From: DASXZH01 sp036502005
Lineage (GTDB): Bacteria; Armatimonadota; Fimbriimonadia; Fimbriimonadales; Fimbriimonadaceae
NCBI GenBank assembly: GCA_036502005.1
Contig: DASXZH010000001.1
Location: forward strand, 1-64,000
Direction: 5' to 3'
Length of the DNA: 64,000 bases
The notes under the pieces are model-generated. The model worked only from the letters and a program-made list of their open reading frames with translations, had not been told where the DNA came from and made no database searches. The position numbers were made by a program, and so were the translations under genes. Each line of letters opens with the position of its first letter. The stretch's first letter is position 1. Shown here piece by piece: positions 42,069 to 50,602 of this stretch.

Positions 42069-42857
42069 TTGGGAGTCTTCTGCGTCAGTCTGCTTTCGCT
42101 GATTGGCGCGGCAACCCTGCGCCTGACCGAGCAGGGTTTGCAGCGGCTTATTGATGCCATTTTGCCTTTGGCGGTTGGTGCGCTGCTGGGCGACGCGATC
42201 CTTCATTTACTGCCGGACGCCCTGCGCACGATTGGCAGCCCGTTGAAGGTTGGAGGTTATGTTCTTGCGGGGGCGTTGCTTTTCCTTGCGCTAGACAAGG
42301 CGCTTAGTGCTGCAGATTCGCGAATTGTCTCTATCCGACGGCAGAAATCACTTCCATCCGTTCTTGAAATCAAAAATCAAAAATCAAAAATCAAAAACCT
42401 CCCGATTCTGCCGATCGGCAAAATGAGCATCGCCGCCAACTCGGTGCATAACTTCGTGGACGGAGTTCTCATCGCCGGAACGTTCATCGCCAATCCCGCC
42501 GCCGGTACGGCGACCCTCATCGCCGTCATCCTTCATGAAATCCCCCACGAAGCGGCAAATTACGGCATCCTCCTTCACGCCAACTACACCCGCCAACAGG
42601 CGATTGTCATAAATCTTCTTGTTGGCCTGGTAGCCATGGCCGGCGCAATTCTGGCCCTTCTTGTCGGCACTCGCAGCCACGCCTTCATCGCGGGGCTGAT
42701 CCCGTTTACAGCAGGGTGTTTTATCTATATGGCAAGTGCGGATTTGATCCCTTCGATTGTTAGAAAGCACAAAGGAAAGGTGCCTATTTTGGTGCCTGTC
42801 CTCGTTTTAGTTGGTTTCGGCCTCATGGGCGGGATGCTGTTTTTAGAGCCGAAATAG
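42069..42857 (+). CDS. ZIP family metal transporter
   Basis: About 262-270 residues with eight membrane helices. The metal-binding helices show SVHNFVDGVLIAG and HEIPHEAANYG, the classic ZIP His/Asp/Glu site for Zn, Fe or Mn. The open frame starts at TTG 42069, in the first helix. A complete helix would need the codons from 42045 (ATA, then SWIQAL), so a non-canonical ATA or ATT start or translational coupling with tonB is possible. The cytoplasmic loop EIKNQKSKIKN is coded by the word repeat at 42366-42398. The gene closes a metal uptake operon. A terminator follows at 42873. Confidence 0.88.
   Translation: MGVFCVSLLSLIGAATLRLTEQGLQRLIDAILPLAVGALLGDAILHLLPDALRTIGSPLKVGGYVLAGALLFLALDKALSAADSRIVSIRRQKSLPSVLEIKNQKSKIKNLPILPIGKMSIAANSVHNFVDGVLIAGTFIANPAAGTATLIAVILHEIPHEAANYGILLHANYTRQQAIVINLLVGLVAMAGAILALLVGTRSHAFIAGLIPFTAGCFIYMASADLIPSIVRKHKGKVPILVPVLVLVGFGLMGGMLFLEPK
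42366..42398. repeat. word-like AAATCAAA repeat within the ZIP coding sequence
   Basis: Four tandem GAAATC/AAAATCA-type units code IKNQKSKIKN in the His-poor loop of the ZIP transporter. The frame is kept. Compare 35382-35410. Confidence 0.6.
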
Positions 42858-42872
42858 AACCAAACTCTTTAG

Positions 42873-42897
42873 AGCGCGCGGGCTTGACCGCGCTTTT
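42873..42897 (+). terminator. rho-independent terminator after the ZIP gene
   Basis: AGCGCG (42873-42878) pairs with CGCGCT (42889-42894), followed by TTTT. It lies 16 bp past the ZIP stop, at the end of the plus-strand TonB operon. Confidence 0.7.
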
Positions 42898-43052
42898 AAA
42901 CCGGTGGCTTGACACCGACGACGAGGGAAGACTGCCAAGGTGCCGCCGACCCGTTCATCAAAAAGGCGGGGTCATCCCGCGCAGTCGTATAGAACGCGGC
43001 CGTAAGGACAACTAAACGCCTTATAATGGGCTTGATCACACGGAGCCTTAGA

Positions 43053-43592
43053 ATGATATTTACTTTTGCTTTGTCCCTGCTCTTACAACAGAGCACCCGC
43101 CTGTTTTTTGGAAGCAGCAACTCTAACGAAATTAGCAGCTTTGCAAGTTTTTGCGAGATGAAGGGAGCAACTCGCTCGATACAAATTCTCGTAGGTGCCG
43201 AAGTAATGATCGAATTTAGTTGTTCTAAGACTGAGCAAGACGCGCTCATCAGTTCGTACCTTCAAGAAGTAGGTGTGGACATGCGAAAGAAGGACTCGCA
43301 GGGAATGATAGAGCAGCCATTTCATCGCGATATGATCACATTTAGCCCGCCTGAAAGCACCAACTCGGTGTTAGGCCAGTTCCCACAGCAAGGAATGGTA
43401 TACAAGGCCATAAAATCGTTCATAGCCGGAAGTATCTGGCAATCTGGCTACAAGGTCTCTTCGTTGTCCTACTTCTACAGATCTTATATTTCCAAGGGTA
43501 AACGATACGACGGAGTGGTCCTTGACCCAACTTTCGTCGGCGCATTCGGAAAGAACTTTCCAGCAGCGTTTATTAATACAAACCCCGATTAA
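43053..43592 (+). CDS. secreted hypothetical protein
   Basis: About 179 residues from ATG 43053; the frame also starts at 43026. The N terminus MIFTFALSLLLQQSTRLFFG looks like a signal peptide. The rest is soluble with a Tyr-rich stretch (SGYKVSSLSYFYRSYISKGKRYDG). No family recognised. The codon use is AT-richer than its neighbours, which hints at transfer. It stands alone, with about 190 bp without genes on its right. Confidence 0.55.
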   Translation: MIFTFALSLLLQQSTRLFFGSSNSNEISSFASFCEMKGATRSIQILVGAEVMIEFSCSKTEQDALISSYLQEVGVDMRKKDSQGMIEQPFHRDMITFSPPESTNSVLGQFPQQGMVYKAIKSFIAGSIWQSGYKVSSLSYFYRSYISKGKRYDGVVLDPTFVGAFGKNFPAAFINTNPD

Positions 43593-43779
43593 CGGGTCGC
43601 CATCCCACTCAATCTTACAGCCGCCTCCCCCGACCCCGTACGGATCACCGAAGGTAGGCAGACGGTCGAAGACCACTGGAAATCGCGACTAAAAGCTCGC
43701 GCCCCGATAGCATTACCTCGATTGCGGTGAACTAAAAAGCCGGTTGCGGAAAAATCGAAATGCCATCTAAACTAACTTC

Positions 43780-45087
43780 ATGCGCCTCAGGCTCTCCCTT
43801 CTCGTCCTCGCCGTCGCTGCAATCGCAAACGCCCAATGGGCAGATGTGAAACATCTCGGACAAGGAGGCGAATCGACTGTCGCAAGCGACAACCAAGGCA
43901 ACGTTTACGTAACCAGCCACCTGCCTTCTTCGCTTTTCACCAGCCGAGATTGGGGAGCAACCTTCAACCGCACGTTCCGATTCCCCGATTCCCTCGGTGA
44001 TATGTTCGTTCTCGCCCGTCCCAACGGCCTCGTCAATGTCACCTTCATAAGAGGGCAGATCAACGGCATTGCATCTTGGTATTCAACCGATGCCGGCCGA
44101 ACAATGCAAAAGGGGGAAAACATCCTCGGCCCGCTTGACCGAGAATGGGTAACTGCCGACAAAAATGGCACCCTGTTTATGGATTATTCAAATGGCTACA
44201 TCGGCGGTCCAAAATCCAAAGGCCTCTTCATGGCTGAATCGACTAACGATGGCAAAAGCTTCCATCAGATTGCCAGAACCGACCAAGAGCCCCGGGGCAG
44301 CTACGCGGTTGATCCCTACATCGCCATCTCCAGCACAGACCGCTTGTATTCAATGTGGGGCGTTTCTAAGGATTACGATACGATAGAGGCGTTCCGCCTC
44401 TCTTATTCGGACGACAAGGGCCGCCATTTCTCCAAGCCAACCACCGTTGCCACGTTCAGCGACAAGGTTGACGGCGAGAAGGTGGATATCCAGGAAAGAT
44501 GGATGCTGGGCACCTTCGTTGCCGTTGGACCAAAAAAACTGCTCGTCGTCTATCCCGAATACAAACATTTCATGGTGGATGGAAAATCCACTCTCGCCTT
44601 TGTGCTCTGCTACAAGTACAGCGAAGATGGCGGCCAAACCTTTTCCGCTGGTGATACCGCCCTTTCAAAGGATGAGATTATTAGCGCCATCAGAACCTTT
44701 GAAGCAGGCCGCGTGGGCAGCGACCCAAGTTCCCACTACATTCAAACCCTCCCGTGGCTCTGCGCCGACAAGGATCAACGAATCTACCTTGCCTTTACGG
44801 ATAACCGGCTGGGCCAAACGAAGATTAATCGGTTCACCGTAAACAAATGGCTCGTTCGTTGTGCGACCTGTTTCGAAGCCAAGAATGGCTTTGTATGGTC
44901 GGATCAGGTCTCCCATGAATACGATAGCAAGCGCGCACCTATGGATTTTTTAAGCTGTGCAGCAGACTCCAAGAACCTCTATTTGAGCTGGACCGAGAAC
45001 CCAGGAATCACTGCGGATTTCCCATTTGGCGGTTTTGCACTCTTCACCGGGAACCTGTATGTGGGTCGCAAGAAGCTTGCCGAGTAA
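43780..45087 (+). CDS. sialidase-like BNR/Asp-box propeller protein
   Basis: A 435-residue protein with a signal peptide (LSLLVLAVAAIANA). At least five Asp boxes (S-x-D-x-G-x-T/S-F) appear: SRDWGATF, STDAGRTM, STNDGKSF, SDDKGRHF and SEDGGQTF, spaced 60-110 residues apart. This points to a six-bladed beta-propeller of the sialidase superfamily. The catalytic Tyr-Glu pair and Arg triad of true sialidases cannot be placed with confidence, so exo-sialidase activity is not assured. Export makes it likely to act on external glycans. The nucleotide-sugar dehydrogenase gene follows 9 bp later. Confidence 0.78.
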   Translation: MRLRLSLLVLAVAAIANAQWADVKHLGQGGESTVASDNQGNVYVTSHLPSSLFTSRDWGATFNRTFRFPDSLGDMFVLARPNGLVNVTFIRGQINGIASWYSTDAGRTMQKGENILGPLDREWVTADKNGTLFMDYSNGYIGGPKSKGLFMAESTNDGKSFHQIARTDQEPRGSYAVDPYIAISSTDRLYSMWGVSKDYDTIEAFRLSYSDDKGRHFSKPTTVATFSDKVDGEKVDIQERWMLGTFVAVGPKKLLVVYPEYKHFMVDGKSTLAFVLCYKYSEDGGQTFSAGDTALSKDEIISAIRTFEAGRVGSDPSSHYIQTLPWLCADKDQRIYLAFTDNRLGQTKINRFTVNKWLVRCATCFEAKNGFVWSDQVSHEYDSKRAPMDFLSCAADSKNLYLSWTENPGITADFPFGGFALFTGNLYVGRKKLAE

Positions 45088-45096
45088 AATAGGCGC

Positions 45097-46413
45097 TTGT
45101 CTATCACCGTGAATAACAACTCAAAAAACCACAGCCGCAAGGTTGCCGTCATTGGCCTTGGATACGTTGGATTGCCGGTTGCCGTGGCCCTCGCCAAGGT
45201 CAACCACGTCGTCGGATTTGATATCGATTGCGACCGCATCGACGACCTAAAAGCAGGCATCGACTACACCGGAGAGGTCGAAGACCCTGCCGACTTGAAA
45301 AGCAAGAACCTCGCTTTTACCTATAAACCCGAAGATTTGGCGGACTGCGATTTCTTTATCGTTGCCGTCCCAACCCCGGTTGACGAAGCCAAGATCCCGA
45401 ACCTTCGCCTCGTTTACCTGGCTACCGAAACGGTGGGCAAGGTTCTCAAGAAAGGTGACATCGTCGTTTACGAGTCGACTGTTTATCCGGGCACAACCGA
45501 AGAAGAATGCGTTCCCATTCTGGAGAAAGTGTCCGGCCTAACAAACCCGGTCGACTTCACGGTTGGGTTTAGCCCCGAGCGGATTAACCCCGGCGATAGG
45601 GAGCACACGTTCACCAAGATCACCAAGGTGGTTTCCGGGCAAGATGCAGCGACTCTCGACATCGTCGCCGAAGTTTACGGGAGTGTGGTTACGGCAGGCG
45701 TTTATAAAGCGACCAGCGTTAAGGTCGCCGAGGCTTCAAAGATCATTGAGAACACCCAGCGCGACCTCAACATCGCCCTCATGAACGAGCTCGCGATCAT
45801 CTTCGATCGAATGAATATCGACACCAAAGAAGTGCTCGAAGCGGCAGGAACCAAGTGGAACTTCTTGAAGTTCTTCCCGGGCTTGGTTGGCGGCCACTGC
45901 ATCGGCGTCGATCCTTATTATCTAACCTATAAGTCGACAAAAATGGGCTACCCGCCCCGCTTGATTTTAGAAGCGCGCCGTATTAACGACGAGATGGGAT
46001 TCTTCCTGGCCGATAGGGCCATTAGGGAAGCAATGCTCGCCGGTTTGCCCGTGCGAGATGCTCAAGCCACCGTTTTGGGTCTTACCTTTAAAGAGAACGT
46101 GCCGGACCTACGCAATACACGCGTAGTGGACGTGATCTCGCGAATGGAGCAGTACGGCCTGCGCGTTCAAGTCGCCGACCCCATGGTTACCGAAGAAATG
46201 GCGCAGCACGAATATGGCCTAAAGCTGACTCCGATCGAAAAGATGAAGCCCGCTTCGGTTCTGGTTCTCGCTGTCGCCCACCGCGAATATGAGGCTTTAG
46301 GTATGGATGAACTGAAGCAGCTTATGCTGCCTGGTGCAGTTGTAGTGGATGTGCGTGGCATCGCCGACGCCGCAGCGCTCACGAAAGAAGGCTACCGCGT
46401 CTGGCGACTGTAG
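45097..46413 (+). CDS. UDP-N-acetylhexosamine dehydrogenase (TviB/WbpA/WecC type)
   Basis: A 438-residue nucleotide-sugar 6-dehydrogenase. The Rossmann motif VAVIGLGYVGLPVAVALA is near residue 16, VAVPTPVDEAKIPNL and ESTVYPGTTEE follow, then GFSPERINPGD. The catalytic Cys is in FPGLVGGHCIGVDPYYLTYKS. These enzymes oxidise UDP-GlcNAc or UDP-GalNAc to the uronic acid, for capsule or O-antigen. The FSPERINPGD motif fits the TviB/WbpO clade better than UDP-glucose dehydrogenase. The start is TTG 45097; GTG 45109 is an alternative. It precedes a repeat-rich gap. Confidence 0.9.
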   Translation: MSITVNNNSKNHSRKVAVIGLGYVGLPVAVALAKVNHVVGFDIDCDRIDDLKAGIDYTGEVEDPADLKSKNLAFTYKPEDLADCDFFIVAVPTPVDEAKIPNLRLVYLATETVGKVLKKGDIVVYESTVYPGTTEEECVPILEKVSGLTNPVDFTVGFSPERINPGDREHTFTKITKVVSGQDAATLDIVAEVYGSVVTAGVYKATSVKVAEASKIIENTQRDLNIALMNELAIIFDRMNIDTKEVLEAAGTKWNFLKFFPGLVGGHCIGVDPYYLTYKSTKMGYPPRLILEARRINDEMGFFLADRAIREAMLAGLPVRDAQATVLGLTFKENVPDLRNTRVVDVISRMEQYGLRVQVADPMVTEEMAQHEYGLKLTPIEKMKPASVLVLAVAHREYEALGMDELKQLMLPGAVVVDVRGIADAAALTKEGYRVWRL

Positions 46414-46414
46414 T

Positions 46415-46446
46415 GATGGTCGAAAGTCGAAAGTGAATGTCGATTG
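46415..46446. repeat. word-like GTCGAAAG repeat
   Basis: GGTCGAAAGTCGAAAGTGAA and then TGTCGATT. It is of the same kind as 24923-24955. It lies immediately after the dehydrogenase stop. Confidence 0.55.
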
Positions 46447-46569
46447 GAGATCCGAAGAAGCCCCCTCTCCTGTCATCCCGAACTCCGTGTGAGGGATCCC
46501 TGGGAGGGGAAAGGGTTGAGGGACATAGCGATCAACTTAAGGATTTTTTCGGCGTTCCCAAACCCCAAA

Positions 46570-46614
46570 CCTCTCCCGGATGGAGAGGTCGGTGAGTCCG
46601 CGAACCGGGAGAGG
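46570..46614. repeat. dispersed palindromic repeat, CTCTCCCG family, complete copy
   Basis: Starts CCTCTCCCGGATGGAGAGG and ends CGCGAACCGGGAGAGG. It is almost an exact inverse of 4945-4988. The rest of the gap 46414-46681 has no gene. Confidence 0.7.
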
Positions 46615-46681
46615 CGCGAGCCTACCGCTCGGAAATAAAACTTAAATTGATGGCTACGGGGTTGGGGAACGTTTTGGTTCT

Positions 46682-47986
46682 TCAGTTCCACTCTAATCCG
46701 CTAATCTCCTTCAACTCCTTTAAATCGCACTCCTTTCCCGCCCAAAGGAACTTGCTTGTACCGATTGCATCACTAAAAATATTCCCAAAGGCAGTCAATC
46801 CTTGTTGACCCGCAACCGCCTCCACCATCGGCACAAGGCCATCGGTCACAAAAACGTTGTCGTGGAAGTTCATGCCCACACTGGGTGTGAGCATCCGCAA
46901 AGGCGCGGGGATTTCAAACCCTTCAGTGGCCCGAGAAACGAGCAGGTTGTCGTGAAACTCGCAATCCGAGATACCCGTTCCGTCGTTGTAAACCAAGATG
47001 CCGCCGCCGTTTAAGAGTCCATCATTCACGCTAATACAATGGCGAACGGTATTCCCATGAAACGGACGCGCGTTAGTGAACTGACAAATCAAATAGCCCG
47101 AGCCCGCGTTATCGCGGCTGTAGTTATGCTCTAGCACGCAGTTCACGCAGCCCCCATCCAAATCGAACCCGCCGCCATCCTTCGTTTTGGTTCGGTTCTC
47201 AAAGGAATGGCAGTGGGAGATCGTCACCGAATGGCAATCCCAACACCAGATACCAACGGGGCCGCCTCCTGCGAAGGCGTTTAGCTCGCCGTTATGGTAG
47301 GCCGTGCACTGCGTGATCGAACCGCCTTCGACATCAGAAATAACAATCCCGCTTCCGGAATGAGAGTTCTGACTTCCAATTCCGCGGTTGCTCCAAGAGC
47401 GGCAAGACCTAACGTGCACGTTGCGATGACAGTAATCGGTGGCGAACTGATCCATCACGCCGCCCACCACGATGCCTGCTCCACCATTCTCAAAAGCTTC
47501 GCAGCCTTCAATGAGAACGCCATCGAAACCGGACTTCAGCCCACCTATAACCCCACCTCGAACGCAAATTCCAGCCCGCTTGAAGCCGCTAACCTTCAAG
47601 TTCAACAGCTTTAAACCAGACACTCGCTCACTACTCGGCAGAGCGGCAGAAACCACAACGCCGCACCCGTCATTTCCCGTTTCCGTCTCAAAATCGCAAG
47701 TGCCCTGGATGGCCATGTTATCAAGCGTCAGAGAGCAGTTCTCGGCCCTTATGCCTTCCGATGAACCAGCCAAGATGGCGGCCCTCTCGTCTCCAGAACT
47801 CTTTACCGTTAGCCGAGCCCCCCGCAACACAAGCGTTCCCGCAAAGCTATGCCCCGATTCCAGAACAATCACATCGCCATCTTCGTAAACCGCCGCAGAA
47901 GCCCTGGCAAGGCTGCGCCAAGCGGAATTGGGGGCGGTCCCCGAAGCAGTATCGTCTCCGGTTTCAGATAGGTAATAAGTTGCCAT
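46682..47986 (-). CDS. right-handed parallel beta-helix protein
   Basis: A 434-residue protein without an obvious signal peptide (MATYYLSETGDDTASGTAPNSAWRSL). The start matches DUF1565/pectate-lyase-like openings (YLSETGDDTASGT). Repeated short strands with Asn and Gly turns follow (GVLIEGCEAFENGGAGIVV, VRSCRSWSNRGIGSQNSHSGSGIVI, VTISHCHSFENRTKTKDGGGF), typical of right-handed beta-helix coils. Possible polysaccharide lyase or structural protein; no active site is evident. The aldehyde dehydrogenase gene lies 4 bp upstream on the same strand, so they are probably co-transcribed, though no shared function is clear. Confidence 0.8.
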   Translation of the reverse strand: MATYYLSETGDDTASGTAPNSAWRSLARASAAVYEDGDVIVLESGHSFAGTLVLRGARLTVKSSGDERAAILAGSSEGIRAENCSLTLDNMAIQGTCDFETETGNDGCGVVVSAALPSSERVSGLKLLNLKVSGFKRAGICVRGGVIGGLKSGFDGVLIEGCEAFENGGAGIVVGGVMDQFATDYCHRNVHVRSCRSWSNRGIGSQNSHSGSGIVISDVEGGSITQCTAYHNGELNAFAGGGPVGIWCWDCHSVTISHCHSFENRTKTKDGGGFDLDGGCVNCVLEHNYSRDNAGSGYLICQFTNARPFHGNTVRHCISVNDGLLNGGGILVYNDGTGISDCEFHDNLLVSRATEGFEIPAPLRMLTPSVGMNFHDNVFVTDGLVPMVEAVAGQQGLTAFGNIFSDAIGTSKFLWAGKECDLKELKEISGLEWN

Positions 47987-47990
47987 GCAG

Positions 47991-49430
47991 TTAGGGTCGA
48001 GCCCGGGTTACCAAGGTTTTCGGTTCGGTCATGTCGTCCATCGCATAGCGTACACCCTCGCGTCCAAATCCACTCCGTTTGACTCCGCCATATGGGAAGT
48101 TGTCGAAGCGCAGAGTCGGGTAATCGTCGATAATGACCCCGCCAACCTCAAGGGTTCTAAAAGCTTGTTCGGCGTAGGTTTCATCGTGGGTAAAGACCCC
48201 GCACTGGATTCCGTATTGAGAGGAGTTCACCTTCTTAAGGGCGTGCTCAAGCAGGGAATAGGAGCTTAGAGTCAGCACCGGGCCGAACACTTCCTCTCGG
48301 TCCAGTTTCGTGCCCTCGGGGACGTTCTCGATCAGAGTCGGCCAAACCATGTTGCCTTCGCGCTTACCGCCCGCAAGAACAGTTGCCCCGGCCGCCACCG
48401 CCTCATCCACAAACGACATCACCTTATCGGCGGCAGCCGAAGAAATGAGCGGACCGCAAACGGTGGCCGGATCTGAAGGGTCGCCCGTTGGACAAGCATT
48501 GGTTGCGTCTATCAGCTTGGCCTTCAAAGAGCCATAAACGCGCTCGTGAGCAAGAACATGCTGCACGGAAATGCAAACCTGGCCCGCATAGCCGTATCCG
48601 CCTGCTACCAATCGGGAGGTCGCCCAATCCAAATCTGCATCCTCACACACGATGGCCGATGCATCGCCTCCAAGCTCCAGCGTGACCTTCTTATCCGCGC
48701 AGATATTTTTCAAATGCCAACCAACCCCAGGAGAGCCTGTAAAGCTGACCATTTTAATCCGGGCATCCATTGCCATCTTCTCCGCAATCGGCGCAGGCAC
48801 CAAAATGGCGTTCAAAACCCCAGGAGGGCAACCGGCCTCATGAATGATGCGGGCCAACGTAAATGTGGAAAGCGGCGACAAATCCGAAGGCTTCAGCACA
48901 ATCGTGTTTCCTGTAGCCAAAGCGGGCGCCATCTTGTGGGCGGCCAAATTAAATGGCCAGTTATAGGGAACGATGCAGAAGATGGGGCCAACCGGAAATC
49001 TCTCAACCCGGCAAGTGTAACCCTCGCCGCGGGGGTCAAAATCTAGGGGCATCGATTCAAAGCCGTAAGTGCTCAACTGATCGGCGGCTAGATCGAACGT
49101 GATAGCGAGCCTTGCCACTTCGCCTCTTGACCAAGTTACGGGCTTGCCAACTTCAAGGGTGAGCACCTCAACCAACTCTTCTTCCCGCTCCCGAACCAGT
49201 TGGGCAATTTGCCGTAAAAGGTGCATTCTTGTGGAACGTGGCGTGTTCTTGAATGCGTCAAATGCATCGGCAGCCGCAGAGATTGCGGCCATCGCCTCAT
49301 CTAAGCCGCCCTCGGCAGCAGTCCCTACAATCTTGCTGCTGTAGGGCGCATAAATCTGAACCTTACCAACCGCTTGGTCACAAGGTCCGCCAATGAAGTG
49401 CCCAGCAATCAACATCTCGCGATGAAGCAT
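47991..49430 (-). CDS. aldehyde dehydrogenase family (NAD(P)-dependent)
   Basis: A 479-residue enzyme. ALATGNTIVLKPSDLSPLST, FTGSPGVGWHL and the general base motif VTLELGGDASAIV precede the catalytic Cys in YAGQVCISVQHV. EEVFGPVLTL and GGVKRSGFGREG are the normal C-terminal motifs. It lacks features for a unique substrate. The QVCISVQ form and overall pattern fit the ALDH group of glyceraldehyde-3-phosphate or lactaldehyde dehydrogenases (GapN/AldA-like). The start is ATG at 49430. A terminator-like hairpin lies upstream of it on its own strand at 49558-49591. Confidence 0.9.
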   Translation of the reverse strand: MLHREMLIAGHFIGGPCDQAVGKVQIYAPYSSKIVGTAAEGGLDEAMAAISAAADAFDAFKNTPRSTRMHLLRQIAQLVREREEELVEVLTLEVGKPVTWSRGEVARLAITFDLAADQLSTYGFESMPLDFDPRGEGYTCRVERFPVGPIFCIVPYNWPFNLAAHKMAPALATGNTIVLKPSDLSPLSTFTLARIIHEAGCPPGVLNAILVPAPIAEKMAMDARIKMVSFTGSPGVGWHLKNICADKKVTLELGGDASAIVCEDADLDWATSRLVAGGYGYAGQVCISVQHVLAHERVYGSLKAKLIDATNACPTGDPSDPATVCGPLISSAAADKVMSFVDEAVAAGATVLAGGKREGNMVWPTLIENVPEGTKLDREEVFGPVLTLSSYSLLEHALKKVNSSQYGIQCGVFTHDETYAEQAFRTLEVGGVIIDDYPTLRFDNFPYGGVKRSGFGREGVRYAMDDMTEPKTLVTRARP

Positions 49431-49706
49431 GTATCATTCTAGGCTATTAAGAGGCCAATTAGTCTGTCACTAGCTTTTGTGACTTAGTGCCAGGAGAATG
49501 CTCTCTGTTCTTGCAACATCAACGGGTCGCAGTTCAGCGTATTAGACGTAATTACATTAAAAATCAAAAACCCGCAAAGACGGAACGCGGGATGCGGTCG
49601 TCAAGTAATACAATACTAATAAAGATCAAATAGGTTAAAAGCGTTAAAATCCGAACGGCGCGCTAAAACCTCCGACTGTGAGCCAGATTCGGGCAAGAGG
49701 GACAAA
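49431..49706. other. divergent intergenic region
   Basis: A 276-bp gap between the aldehyde dehydrogenase (minus) and pyrF (plus). It contains the minus-strand hairpin at 49558-49591 and AT-rich promoter-like sequence. I see no gene or tRNA. Confidence 0.5.
49558..49591 (-). terminator. minus-strand terminator-like hairpin without upstream gene
   Basis: On the minus strand CCCGC (from 49591) pairs with GCGGG (to 49571), followed by TTTTTGATTTTT. No minus-strand gene precedes it; it lies 128 bp upstream of the aldehyde dehydrogenase start. It may end a small RNA or act as an attenuator for that gene. Confidence 0.6.
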
Positions 49707-50417
49707 ATGATTCGCAAAGTTATCTGCGCTCTGGATACGGGAAACCTCGAAGAGGCCCTAACGATCACCGGCAGACTGAAAGACTGCGTTGGCGCTTTTA
49801 AAATCGGCCACGCCCTAACTCTCCAATATGGCCTTGATGTGATTCCGAGGCTGCAAGATGCGGGAGCTACTCGCGTTTTCCTGGACTTAAAATTCCACGA
49901 CATTCCCAACTCAGTCGCCCTTGCCGTGCGCGAAGCGGCCAAAAGGGACGTATGGATGATGACTCTTCACATCAGCGGCGGCCCCGCCATGATGGAAGCC
50001 GCCGTTTATGAGGCACGAGCGCACAGCGATGCCGCGCCCAACCTGGTTGGTGTGTCCGTTCTTACGTCACTCGATGAGCACACCCTCACCGATGTTATCG
50101 GCGTCAAGCGAAATATCCACGATCAGATGGTGTCTCTCTCTCAGTTAGCTATGGATTGCGGCTTGGACGGCATAGTCTGTTCTCCGCAGGAAATCAAGGC
50201 GATTCGGCAGGTTATCGGGCACCAAGGCTGCATCGTGACGCCTGGTATTCGTCACTCGACGGGCGAAAAGCATGATCAAAGCAGAGTGGGCACTGCTGAA
50301 CAAGCTTTAGCGGATGGAGCGGATTACCTAGTGGTTGGGCGGGCGCTTACGCACTGCGAGGATATCGAAGCAGCGTTAGCCGGTCTCGGCTTCGAAACGA
50401 CGACGAACAGTCATTAA
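49707..50417 (+). CDS. pyrF: orotidine 5'-phosphate decarboxylase
   Basis: A 236-residue TIM barrel. The catalytic motif LDLKFHDIPN supplies Asp60, Lys62 and Asp65. VTPGIRHSTGEKHDQSRVGT and DYLVVGRALTHCED are the family's phosphate-binding end. It makes UMP from OMP, the last step of pyrimidine synthesis. The start is ATG at 49707, with GAGGG upstream. No other pyr genes are nearby. Confidence 0.94.
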   Translation: MIRKVICALDTGNLEEALTITGRLKDCVGAFKIGHALTLQYGLDVIPRLQDAGATRVFLDLKFHDIPNSVALAVREAAKRDVWMMTLHISGGPAMMEAAVYEARAHSDAAPNLVGVSVLTSLDEHTLTDVIGVKRNIHDQMVSLSQLAMDCGLDGIVCSPQEIKAIRQVIGHQGCIVTPGIRHSTGEKHDQSRVGTAEQALADGADYLVVGRALTHCEDIEAALAGLGFETTTNSH

Positions 50418-50515
50418 AAACCACGCACCGAAGGTGGTACGGAACGGAAGTGGCAGCGCCATCTGGGCAATGGCATCCCGTTTTGGAATCGAACTTGGAG
50501 ACTGGCCAGAGGATG

Positions 50516-50562
50516 TAGGCCCAAAGGGCAGAGAAGACTTAGCGAAGGCTGAAGGCCTGGTA
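50516..50562. repeat. left inverted repeat of the Y1 transposase element
   Basis: Positions 50531-50562 form a 32-bp arm that is the exact reverse complement of 51135-51166. The outer extension 50516-50530 matches with a few mismatches. The key words are CTTAGCGAAGGCTGAAGGCC. A further palindrome CCCTCCGGAGGG is at 50575-50586, inside the element. Confidence 0.85.
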
Positions 50563-50602
50563 ACGATTCCATCCCCCTCCGGAGGGCTGAAGGCCCGTAA
50601 CG

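Noticed and set aside
42366..42398. CRISPR-like or coiled repeat
   Set aside because: Units are only about 8 bp without spacers and lie inside a ZIP gene. There are no cas genes in the window.
49431..49706. tRNA or riboswitch in the pyrF/aldehyde dehydrogenase gap
   Set aside because: No cloverleaf, T-loop or known riboswitch core could be identified; only a terminator-like hairpin.
49616..49942. Minus-strand open frame over the pyrF start
   Set aside because: Antisense to a certain gene, rich in Arg and Ser, without family resemblance. It is a shadow of pyrF.
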